Shown piece by piece: positions 1 through 6,441 of a stretch of DNA of 6,494 bases (within the stretch, counting starts at the first letter, position 1; each line of letters starts with the position of its first letter). The translations under genes were made by a program, and so were the position numbers. Location: the NCBI GenBank assembly GCA_963579025.1, contig CAUZFZ010000293.1, positions 1 through 6,494 of the forward strand. Reading direction: 5' to 3'. The notes beneath the pieces are model-generated. The model was given only the letters and a program-made list of their open reading frames with translations, did not search any database and had not been told where the DNA came from. Source of the stretch: CAUZFZ01 sp963579025 (GTDB taxonomy: Bacteria > Planctomycetota > Planctomycetia > Planctomycetales > Planctomycetaceae).

Positions 1-56
1 TGGAGCGCCACCTACGGGGCAACTCTGAGGGCCGCCTATCCCGCCGGACTGCGACC

Positions 57-1886
57 TTACGGAGAAAACAGCTCCCACGCTGCAAAAACCGCCGCATAAT
101 CCGCGCCCCACAGAGACTGGACCCTCCCAATGCGAAACGTCGTCGCAAGGCTATCAAACTGTCTCTGTAGACTTGTGCGTGCAAGGGCATCAACGGTTGT
201 CCCAAGTTGCCGACGGACCTGTGCTGCCTGCGAGTCAATCTGAGCAAGGTCCTGATTCGTGGCCTGAAGTTTTGATTGAGCTGCAACCAGGTTCACTTCG
301 CATCGGCCGTAGAGCTGCTCAGCCAGGTTGAGCTTTGTGTCAACCAACGCCTTACTGTTGAGCAACGCGATTCGCTCGACATCGATGGCCCTGATTCGAG
401 CAAGCCATTTGTCGTCACTGCTGGCCTTCGCGACTGGTGCCTTTGGCTGCTGAGGAAGTTGGACCAGTGACCGGACCGGTGTGGAAGCTTGCGGGAGGAA
501 CCGGGCGATGTCTGCAGCGGCCAGAGCGAAGTTGAGGTTCTGACCGTCAACCAGGTACCAGCTATTCATGCCGACGACGTCACCACTCGACAGTAGAACC
601 AACGGTCCGCCGCTGTTTCCTGATGAAATCGGTGCCGTCGTTTGAACCCAGACCGAAGCGTCGTCGTATTGGCCCCGAATCGATTTCCCCGATGCTTCCT
701 CAAACCCGTCTGCCAGTTTGCCGAATTCCCGCACCGCACTGACCAGCCCGGATGTGACAGTACCCGACAGGCCACGTGGAGCCCCGAACGCGAACACATC
801 CGAGCCACGATGCGTTTCGCCCTGATTCAGCTTGAGGGGCTCAGAGTCCGGAAACGAATCCTGAGTCTGAATCACAGCGAGGTCGTACTTCGGCAGCGCT
901 ACTTCAAAACCGGTTACCGTCGATTCTGTACCGTCAATGAACCGGACTGTGGCACTGATCGCCGCTTCGATCACATGAAAGTTCGTTACGACTGTATTTC
1001 GATTGCGACAGAGGAACCCGCTTCCCGTGACCTTTGCACCGTCCTCCGTCACAACGTGAATCGTGACCACCGACCTTTCGACCTGCTCAATCAGCTTCGC
1101 GACCAGAGCATCACGGGACTCGAACCGTTGTGGCACGGCCGCGTCCACCGCTACTGGCTCAGCGACCGACACTGACTCAGCATCGGGCCGGGTTTCAGGG
1201 ACTTCGATATCCACAGTCTCTGAAGCAACGGCAATCAATGCGTCGTTGCTCTGTACTGCGACCGACTCGGAAACTTCGGGCGAGTCTTCGACAAATGGCT
1301 CGACGGCTGACGATTGCGGCGTCGCAGTCGGTTCGACTGTGGCCAACTGCATATCGGCGGGGTCCGAAGATCGCATGATTCCACGGAACAACAGGAATCC
1401 CGCAACCAGGATACTGACCGCACAGACTGTCACCGCAGCCGGAAGTAACGGGATAGACTCTCCAGCGGCCATGAGTCGACGAATCCGCTCCCGCTTCGAT
1501 TCGGAGGCGGGGCCAGCCGGACTCTCCGCTGTGTCTGGTGCTTGCGTCTCACTGCCTCGCACATCGGTGTCGGCATCATCAGTGCTGGCAGCTTTGGCTT
1601 GATCGTCCGATGCCTGAATCTCAACCGGCGCTGAATCGTCCGGCTCCATCTCCAGAATCATCGCGTCAGCCGGACCCTGATCGGGTTGCGAACTCGATTC
1701 GTCTTCGGTGGACGCGGCACTTGCGACAATCGCCGCAAACCCGGCGTCAGCGGCCGAATCGTCGGAGGAATTCTCAAGCGTGAGTTCCTCATTGAGCACC
1801 AGTTCGCCGCATTCCCGGCAGCGAATCATCGCGGTGCGAATCGCTGCCCCGCAGTTTGGGCAGTTATATTCGCGATCGTGGCCCAT
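57..1886 (-). CDS. Membrane-anchored HtrA-like serine protease with N-terminal zinc ribbon
   Basis: A 609-residue trypsin-like serine protease, probably tethered to the inner membrane with its catalytic domain outside the cytoplasm. A CxxC...CxxC zinc ribbon (Cys9, Cys12, Cys23, Cys26) opens the protein, followed by an acidic Ala/Ser/Asp-rich linker to about residue 130. A basic patch (K131-R137) precedes one hydrophobic membrane segment (about 147-168), which predicts N-in topology. After a second low-complexity linker comes the protease domain (about 258-465) with His304 (in TNFHV), Asp335 (in KYDLAV) and Ser425 (in GNSGGP) as a complete catalytic triad. Unlike classical DegP/HtrA there is no PDZ domain; the C-terminus (about 490-590) is Gln/Ala/Leu-rich and looks helical or coiled-coil. 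The ATG is supported by GGAGGG seven bases upstream. It lies downstream of the zinc-finger gene on the same strand after a 125-base gap. Substrate is unknown; the fold assignment is firm, the physiological role inferred. Confidence 0.9.
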   Translation of the reverse strand: MGHDREYNCPNCGAAIRTAMIRCRECGELVLNEELTLENSSDDSAADAGFAAIVASAASTEDESSSQPDQGPADAMILEMEPDDSAPVEIQASDDQAKAASTDDADTDVRGSETQAPDTAESPAGPASESKRERIRRLMAAGESIPLLPAAVTVCAVSILVAGFLLFRGIMRSSDPADMQLATVEPTATPQSSAVEPFVEDSPEVSESVAVQSNDALIAVASETVDIEVPETRPDAESVSVAEPVAVDAAVPQRFESRDALVAKLIEQVERSVVTIHVVTEDGAKVTGSGFLCRNRNTVVTNFHVIEAAISATVRFIDGTESTVTGFEVALPKYDLAVIQTQDSFPDSEPLKLNQGETHRGSDVFAFGAPRGLSGTVTSGLVSAVREFGKLADGFEEASGKSIRGQYDDASVWVQTTAPISSGNSGGPLVLLSSGDVVGMNSWYLVDGQNLNFALAAADIARFLPQASTPVRSLVQLPQQPKAPVAKASSDDKWLARIRAIDVERIALLNSKALVDTKLNLAEQLYGRCEVNLVAAQSKLQATNQDLAQIDSQAAQVRRQLGTTVDALARTSLQRQFDSLATTFRIGRVQSLWGADYAAVFAAWELFSP

Positions 1887-1893
1887 TCGAACG

Positions 1894-1899
1894 CCCTCC
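1894..1899 (-). promoter_or_regulatory. Ribosome binding site of the serine protease gene
   Basis: On the minus strand this reads GGAGGG, seven bases before the ATG at 1886-1884. It is the clearest Shine-Dalgarno sequence in the window and fixes the start of the protease gene just before the zinc ribbon. Confidence 0.75.
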
Positions 1900-1952
1900 G
1901 AATCATCTGAGCGGTTTCGACTCGAATGATGATACTGCGTTCAGATGCCCAC

Positions 1953-1977
1953 AAAAAGTCGGAGAGCCTGTTTCCGA
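1953..1977 (-). terminator. Weak terminator-like hairpin after the zinc-finger gene
   Basis: Read on the minus strand, TCGGA (1977-1973) and TCCGA (1963-1959) can form a 5-bp stem with a 9-base loop. A C, then a run of five T (1957-1953, one further base intervening), follows. It lies 35 bases past the zinc-finger gene stop and upstream of the protease RBS. The stem is short, so it may be a partial attenuator or chance. Confidence 0.25.
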
Positions 1978-2011
1978 GTTCCCGTACCTCGTAGGAATGA
2001 CGCTCACGCTC

Positions 2012-2569
2012 TCAATGAACGATCCCGAGTTCCCTCTCAGCGCAGCCGTGGCAGACGTCGTCGTCGTGGCGGAGCTCCGGCGGAAACTTCCGGCCGCAGA
2101 ATCGGCAGGGCTCAAACTCGTTGCGCCGGGCCTGCTTTCCAGCCGTCACCAGTTCGGCCAGCCGTTCCTGTGTGAGCTTCGCGATCGGTTCGCGACGCCA
2201 GAGCCGGGTTGTCGGGGTAGCCTCGTATGGAGACGTCCATTCCAGCGTCGGCAGCCGGAACTCGACGACCTGCGGTGTCACGATGACGACGATGCCGGTG
2301 TCCGCACCGTCTGAGTCGATCCGGAAAGCGTCCCCATGCTCCTTAGCGTCTGAGTCGATCCGGAAAGGGTCCCAGTGTTTCTCGCCATCGGCCCGGACGG
2401 CTCCTGGAATGTCGAGAATCTGACGCATCAGCGTGACTGAATCGACGTTGACCAATTCACGTTCCCCTGGCGAAATCCAGCAATGGTGCCCCGTTGCACG
2501 AGCGCTACCCCATGAGGGACGAGAAACTGTCTGCTGTGCCGCGAACGTGACAGGCACGTTTTGGCTCAA
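2012..2569 (-). CDS. Small protein with C-terminal four-cysteine zinc finger, unknown function
   Basis: I do not recognise a named family. As a 185-residue reading it ends in a CX2C-X14-CX2C motif (Cys155, Cys158, Cys173, Cys176), which probably binds zinc and sits in a charged context. The middle contains two tandem 13-residue units (67-79 and 80-92) sharing the core FRIDSD, from a 39-base DNA duplication. A hydrophobic strand IVVIVTP and a segment with PTLEWTSPYEATPTTRLWRREP follow. The start is uncertain. The TTG at 2569 overlaps the stop of the upstream gene as TTGA, but GGAG directly abuts it. A TTG at residue 39 has AGGGGA seven bases upstream, and the first ATG is residue 48 (2428), giving 138 residues. 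The overlap and orientation suggest co-transcription and perhaps translational coupling with the HGGxSTG gene. No signal peptide or membrane segment is seen, so a cytoplasmic location is inferred. Confidence 0.65.
   Translation of the reverse strand: MSQNVPVTFAAQQTVSRPSWGSARATGHHCWISPGERELVNVDSVTLMRQILDIPGAVRADGEKHWDPFRIDSDAKEHGDAFRIDSDGADTGIVVIVTPQVVEFRLPTLEWTSPYEATPTTRLWRREPIAKLTQERLAELVTAGKQARRNEFEPCRFCGRKFPPELRHDDDVCHGCAERELGIVH
2308..2373 (-). repeat. 39-base tandem duplication inside the zinc-finger gene
   Basis: A 27-base core at 2308-2334 recurs at 2347-2373 with one mismatch (position 22, C against G). The offset is 39 bases, exactly 13 codons, so the reading frame is kept and the protein gains a second FRIDSD unit. 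The rest of each 39-base unit has diverged, so the duplication is not brand new, or selection preserved only the core. Confidence 0.85.
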
Positions 2570-3258
2570 CTCCGGCCGACTAACCTGCCATTCGTCAGCG
2601 TGCCCAAGTGATCATCCCAGGCGGATGCGATCCTGGAGATTGTGTACGGGTCGCTGACGTACTCCCTCACAGCCCCCATCATGAGGACAAGGCGGGCAAG
2701 GAATTCGTCGTAGGTTACCATCGCATCCAGTTTGACCATCCGGCGATGCTCACGGGCAGCAATGCGGGACCGCTTCTCCAGCATGTTGGCGACGTCCAGC
2801 ACGATGGCGGCATGACGTGCGCCGATCTTGATGAGTGCCTGCTGTGCGTCGATGGCTACCCGTAGCGCCTTCGTGTCTCCGGATGCGGCTGCCGCGTCGA
2901 TGGCGTCCGATGTCGCGACAAGTGACGGCCACGTTGTGCGTTCCACGCCATCCAGCTCACGCAGAACCTCGTTGATCATCGCATCCATCAACGCCAGCTC
3001 TGACCTGAGCGATACCAGCTCCGGATCGTCCACCGACGCCTCAAACGCCGCCTGTAGCCGGTTCGGCAATCGGTACTTCGACCGGCGACCATGATTCCAG
3101 TTGGGGTGCGCCGTACCGCTCAGAGATTTGCCGCCGTGCACCCGGCAGCGACCGTTCCTCATCACGGCCGTTGAACGACATGCACCACCGGACCGCGTTT
3201 TTGCTCCACAAATTGGCCGTTCGATCGCCTTAATTTGTTCGCTCATGGGTAGCGCTCG
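2499..3258. repeat. Inverted 17/18-base repeat pair flanking most of the HGGxSTG gene
   Basis: The plus strand at 2499-2516 (CGAGCGCTACCCCATGAG) matches the minus strand of 3242-3258 (CGAGCGCTACCCATGAG) apart from one extra C. The two copies face each other about 725 bases apart. One covers the start codon of the HGGxSTG gene; the other lies in the N-terminal part of the zinc-finger reading frame. Whether this marks a mobile cassette, a regulatory site or chance cannot be told from one locus. Confidence 0.4.
2566..3246 (-). CDS. HGGxSTG-type cysteine-rich protein
   Basis: A 226-residue protein from the ATG at 3246 (MSEQIK). The N-terminus has ICGAKTRSGGACRS, NGRCRVHGGKSLSG and a following NHGRRSKY segment, matching the HGGxSTG domain pattern found in many phage, prophage and bacterial small proteins. 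Cys13, Cys23, Cys34 and His38 could form one zinc site. The rest (about 65-226) is predicted largely helical, with many Ala, Glu, Arg and Leu and no membrane segment. Some relatives sit near phage packaging genes, so a DNA-binding role is possible, but no terminase or other phage gene is visible here. The frame stays open to an ATG at 3474, but the extra 76 residues look non-coding in composition and lie before the conserved domain, so I prefer 3246; an in-frame ATG at 3270 is a second option. Its TGA overlaps a possible TTG start of the next gene. Confidence 0.75.
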   Translation of the reverse strand: MSEQIKAIERPICGAKTRSGGACRSTAVMRNGRCRVHGGKSLSGTAHPNWNHGRRSKYRLPNRLQAAFEASVDDPELVSLRSELALMDAMINEVLRELDGVERTTWPSLVATSDAIDAAAASGDTKALRVAIDAQQALIKIGARHAAIVLDVANMLEKRSRIAAREHRRMVKLDAMVTYDEFLARLVLMMGAVREYVSDPYTISRIASAWDDHLGTLTNGRLVGRS

Positions 3259-3633
3259 CTCATAGAGCATGAAACTGCCGCAGTCTGCCGCACGATGCGT
3301 TTTACCACCCGAGATGATTGTGACTAGAGCGATTTCAATCCGCTGGTGACTGACGCCGGTCTGGAGCATCTTGAGGGGCGACGTGGCCCGTGCCCCACGC
3401 TTTGCGGACTCACTCGCCGACTCTCGTAGGGAACCGCAAGTCGTTCTAGTTGTGCCGGTCACAGGGCTTGGCAACGAATGTCACAAACAACCGATGTCAG
3501 CTGAGAAAGGCTTGTCTTAACGTGCCGGTACGACAGGTGCCGCGGACCAGTCACGAAACGTGAGCCAGGTTACAGGAAGCAACAGTTGCCGCTTGGCAAC
3601 ATCCTTCCGATGTCGACCTGACTGGACCTTCGC
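3247..3633. promoter_or_regulatory. Divergent intergenic region between the HGGxSTG gene and the giant RTX gene
   Basis: This gap of about 390 bases must hold the promoters of both divergent genes, but I see no convincing -35/-10 pair on either strand. It contains a tandem CTGCCGCA pair (3275-3282 and 3285-3292), two copies of GCTTGGCAAC (3466-3475 and 3591-3600), two of GTGCCGGT (3452-3459 and 3522-3529), and a short hairpin before the plus-strand gene. No tRNA or convincing small gene is visible. Confidence 0.4.
3585..3600 (+). promoter_or_regulatory. Short hairpin in the leader of the giant RTX gene
   Basis: GTTGCC (3585-3590) and GGCAAC (3595-3600) form a perfect 6-bp stem with loop GCTT, ending 33 bases before the ATG at 3634. 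The left arm could also pair with GCAAC at 3579-3583, although the one-base loop makes that pairing unlikely in RNA. No T-run follows, so it is not an obvious terminator; a leader structure or protein-binding palindrome is possible. Confidence 0.3.
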
Positions 3634-6420
3634 ATGCAGCTCTCATCGTGGCTCAACCGGTTTCGTAATCGCCTTCGCTCGCACTCTTCGTCCCGTCGCC
3701 TGCAAACGACCGAACGATTGGAAAGCCGGGCCATGCTCACGGTCACCGGCGTCCTGATCGGAACCGAACTATCGGTGTTCGTGGACGATGGCGATGACGT
3801 CTCAGTCCAGAACGACCCGGCAACCGGCAACGTCCAGGTGATCGCCAACGGCTCACCGGCAACTGCGATTCCGAGCGTTCAGTCCAGCGTGCTGACGGCG
3901 CTGAACGTGTTTGCTGGTAGCGACGACAATGTGTTGGACGTGAGCGCTGTTTCCGCCGCTGATTTCGGTTCGCTGTCCACAAGTGGATCAATCTCAATCG
4001 AATCAGGAGACGGGAACGACCGGATCACGGGCAGCGATGACTTCGCAGAAAGCATCAGGGGCGGCGATGGCAACGACACGATCGACGGTCAGGGTGGCGA
4101 CGACACGATCGACGGCGGCGACGGCAATGACCTGATCACCGGCGGACTCGGAGCGGATTCACTCGACGGCGACGATGGAAATGACACGATCGATGGTGGT
4201 GATGGTGGCGACAACATTGACGCTGGAGATGGAGCCGATTCCGTCACGGGTGGCTCAGGAATGGACACGATCGACGCAGGTCAGGGAGCCGATTTCGTAG
4301 ATGGCGGCGACGACGACGACACGATCAATGGCATGTCCGGCAACGACACGATTCTCGGCGGTCTGGGCAATGATGTGATCCTCGGCGGCTCGGAACACGA
4401 TTCAATTAACGGAGGAAATGGTAACGACGCATTGGATGGTCAAGGCGGTCACGACACGCTGGACGGAGAAGCCGGAGACGACTCGATTAACGGAAGTGCG
4501 GGCAACGACTCAATTGATGGTGGCGCGGGAGACGATTTTGTGAATGCTGGAAGCGGACGTGATACCGCTCAGGGCGGCGCGGACGATGACACTGTACTTG
4601 GCGGCGGAGGAAATGATTCGCTGGCGGGAGACTCGCTGTCTCCACTCTTCATTGTTTTCGGTGATGATCGGGTACGCGGACAAGGTGGCGACGACACGAT
4701 CAACGGCGGAGGCGAAGCAGATTTTCTTGATGGCGGCGCTGGAAATGATTTGATCCGCAGCGATGACGTCGCAGCCCCTTCCGCCGCTTCGACCGTCCAA
4801 TTGACGATCTCAGATCTGGATATCATTCCCGAGGGGAATCCTACCGCCTCTGAGGTATTCTACCCCATCGCGCCGGGCGCAGTTAGGGCAAGTGCTACAG
4901 GCGACTTTGACTTGGACGGTGCCATCGACATCGCGATACTGGTAGACAGATCTACTTCGGCATCCGTAAGCGTTCTATATAACAACGGAGACGGTACGTT
5001 CTCCGCGCCGGTCGTCTCGCTGCTCACAAGCTCCCCGGTTGAGGACATTGTAGCGGCGGACCTCAATGGTGATGGACTACTCGACTTGGCGATCACTGAC
5101 AGCATCACGGGAGCTGGCGCTCCCCGAGAGGGGAGAATCCTCTTCAACGCCGGTAGCCGACAGTTCAACCCGGAGAGTACGGTAGTTTACAACCCGACAG
5201 CAGGGAACCCATTCGGCATTGAGGCTGCGGATGTCAACGGAGACGGTTTTGTCGACCTCGTTGTCGCGGCTGCCTTTCAGATAGATGTCGTATTCAACGA
5301 TGGAACCGGCGCGTTTCCAACGGGTACAACGTTGGCAGTATTGGGCCAAGCACGTGTGCTGAGTCTCGACGACCTCAATAATGACGGCAACATCGACATT
5401 CTCGCCGGCGACTTACTTAATGCCGGTGTTGCTGCATTTCTTGGCGATGGGTCTGGAGCGTTTGCACCAGCACTCAGTTCGCCGATTGGCGCTGTCCAAA
5501 TAGGAAGTTATGGGACGCTTGATACAGGGGATATTGATGGCGACGGCGATCCAGACGTCGCAGCCGTGAATAGAACTACGGGCAGTGTTATTGTTTCACG
5601 AAATAGCGGCAATGCGACCTTCAGTGGGACGTCCAATCTCATTGTGCCTGGTTTCGCCACCTCAGTGGCGTTTGCCGATTTCGACGATGATGGATTCCTG
5701 GATCTGTTCGCGACGACCCGAACGGGCGACAACCTTTCCCTCTTCCTGAATGCAGGTAACGGGACTTTTCCAGGTCGAATCGATATCCCCATCGCTACTG
5801 GAGTTGCACGGGAAGTGAGTGTCATTGATCTCGACGGTGATTCCGAGTTGGATGTTGCCGTGACGAGCTCAGCTCCTGCCAATGGAGTGTCCGTGTTTCT
5901 GGGAAATTCGGGCAGCACCGTGGAACGTACGGTTGACGTTAGTCTCTCTACTCCATCCACCACCGCTGTTACGGTCGATTTCACGACAGCGGACGGCATT
6001 GCAACATCCGACGTAGATTACCGTCCAATCTCGGGTACTCTCACGTTTCCTCCTGGAACTCTGACGCAACAGATTACCGTCACGTCGTTCGCGGATAACT
6101 TGGCAGAAGGAGATGAAAACTTTCTGATCAACCTCAGTAATGCGGTCGGTGCCTCGATAGAAGACTCGCAGGGGCAAGTCACCATTGGCGACGATGATGG
6201 CGGAATATCCGGACCAACACTTTCGATTGATGATGTGTCGGTCACACCAGAGGGTGGCGCAGGAACAACAACGTCGGCAACATTCACCGTCAGTCTCTCG
6301 GCAGCTTCCACCTCAACGATCACTGTCGAACTTGAGACTGGCGATGTTACTACGTTGGCTGACAGCGACTATGGCTCATCGCAAAAAAAGCGCAACATTG
6401 ATATAGAGTCGAGTTGTTAG
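3634..6420 (+). CDS. Giant exported RTX / FG-GAP propeller / Calx-beta protein, truncated by an insertion element
   Basis: The 5' part of a gene for a very large, probably surface or secreted calcium-binding protein. A basic N-terminus leads to RLESRAMLT (28-36), a planctomycete export-associated motif (LEPR-XLL-like), with no classical signal peptide. Residues 37-120 look beta-rich. RTX nonapeptides (GGxGxDxUx) follow: 21 contiguous units at 144-332, a 17-residue break, and three more at 350-376. Seven FG-GAP/VCBS calcium loops (DxDxDGxxD) start at residues 424, 476, 533, 580, 633, 682 and 732, about 50 apart, giving a seven-bladed propeller; the last has Ser for Gly at 737. A complete Calx-beta body covers about 758-856, and a second Calx-beta starts at 859. 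At the TA of codon 913 (6370-6371) the gene enters a mobile element; residues 914-928 are element-encoded and unlike the domain. Adhesion or matrix function is inferred. The start has no strong RBS. Confidence 0.85.
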   Translation: MQLSSWLNRFRNRLRSHSSSRRLQTTERLESRAMLTVTGVLIGTELSVFVDDGDDVSVQNDPATGNVQVIANGSPATAIPSVQSSVLTALNVFAGSDDNVLDVSAVSAADFGSLSTSGSISIESGDGNDRITGSDDFAESIRGGDGNDTIDGQGGDDTIDGGDGNDLITGGLGADSLDGDDGNDTIDGGDGGDNIDAGDGADSVTGGSGMDTIDAGQGADFVDGGDDDDTINGMSGNDTILGGLGNDVILGGSEHDSINGGNGNDALDGQGGHDTLDGEAGDDSINGSAGNDSIDGGAGDDFVNAGSGRDTAQGGADDDTVLGGGGNDSLAGDSLSPLFIVFGDDRVRGQGGDDTINGGGEADFLDGGAGNDLIRSDDVAAPSAASTVQLTISDLDIIPEGNPTASEVFYPIAPGAVRASATGDFDLDGAIDIAILVDRSTSASVSVLYNNGDGTFSAPVVSLLTSSPVEDIVAADLNGDGLLDLAITDSITGAGAPREGRILFNAGSRQFNPESTVVYNPTAGNPFGIEAADVNGDGFVDLVVAAAFQIDVVFNDGTGAFPTGTTLAVLGQARVLSLDDLNNDGNIDILAGDLLNAGVAAFLGDGSGAFAPALSSPIGAVQIGSYGTLDTGDIDGDGDPDVAAVNRTTGSVIVSRNSGNATFSGTSNLIVPGFATSVAFADFDDDGFLDLFATTRTGDNLSLFLNAGNGTFPGRIDIPIATGVAREVSVIDLDGDSELDVAVTSSAPANGVSVFLGNSGSTVERTVDVSLSTPSTTAVTVDFTTADGIATSDVDYRPISGTLTFPPGTLTQQITVTSFADNLAEGDENFLINLSNAVGASIEDSQGQVTIGDDDGGISGPTLSIDDVSVTPEGGAGTTTSATFTVSLSAASTSTITVELETGDVTTLADSDYGSSQKKRNIDIESSC
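4063..4629 (+). repeat. Array of 21 contiguous RTX nonapeptide repeats
   Basis: Exactly 21 uninterrupted 9-residue units (27 bases each) encode residues 144-332, following GGxGxDxUx with forms such as GDGNDTIDG and QGGDDTIDG. Each pair of units is expected to bind calcium in a parallel beta-roll. Degenerate units GDGNDRITG and SDDFAESIRG precede the array. The DNA is repetitive (motifs such as GACACGATCGACGG recur) but already diverged between units, indicating an old expansion. Confidence 0.9.
4681..4761 (+). repeat. Three further RTX nonapeptides after a break
   Basis: Residues 350-376 form three more units (QGGDDTING, GGEADFLDG, GAGNDLIRS) after a 17-residue interruption with a hydrophobic PLFIVF core (333-349). 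Such interruptions are common in RTX beta-rolls and may be a loop between two rolls. Confidence 0.85.
4840..5907 (+). other. Propeller module nested within the first Calx-beta domain
   Basis: This stretch of 356 codons encodes the seven FG-GAP/VCBS repeats (residues 403-758). Before it, residues 387-402 read like the first strand of a Calx-beta domain (LTISDLDIIPEGN). After it, the sequence continues as SGSTVERTVDVSLSTPS, the second strand of the same domain. Joining the flanks gives a normal-looking Calx-beta. Both joints carry Gly-Asn codons (GGGAAT at 4834-4839, GGAAAT at 5902-5907). Confidence 0.6.
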
Positions 6421-6434
6421 ATTTGCGATAAGCC
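6373..6434. repeat. Inverted repeat at the element end
   Basis: Arm one (6373-6385, GGCTCATCGCAAA) pairs with arm two (6422-6434, TTTGCGATAAGCC) at 12 of 13 positions. Inside, CAAC (6393-6396) and GTTG (6413-6416) can extend the pairing, giving a long imperfect hairpin. The outer arm begins one base after the TA junction, consistent with paired transposase-binding sites or transcriptional insulation at an element end. Confidence 0.6.
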
Positions 6435-6441
6435 GCTCGCT

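Noticed and set aside
642..1602. Long plus-strand frames at 642-1175 and 1063-1602
   Set aside because: They lie antisense to the protease gene, whose domains, triad and RBS are clear. Their translations show no recognisable domain, so they are shadows of GC-rich coding sequence.
3247..3474. N-terminal extension of the HGGxSTG gene to the ATG at 3474
   Set aside because: The extra 76 residues are compositionally odd, lie outside the conserved domain and would occupy most of the likely promoter region. The ATG at 3246 fits the family better.
4063..4629. Regular 27-base repeats as a possible CRISPR array
   Set aside because: The period equals nine codons in an open frame, there are no unique spacers, and the translation is the RTX consensus.
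4510..4826. Minus-strand frames opposite the RTX repeats
   Set aside because: The repetitive coding DNA creates low-complexity Ser/Pro-rich antisense frames; no domain supports them.
6185..6406. Plus-strand frame ending in MAHRKKSATLI
   Set aside because: It overlaps the Calx-beta coding sequence in another frame and crosses the element junction; there is no domain or RBS.
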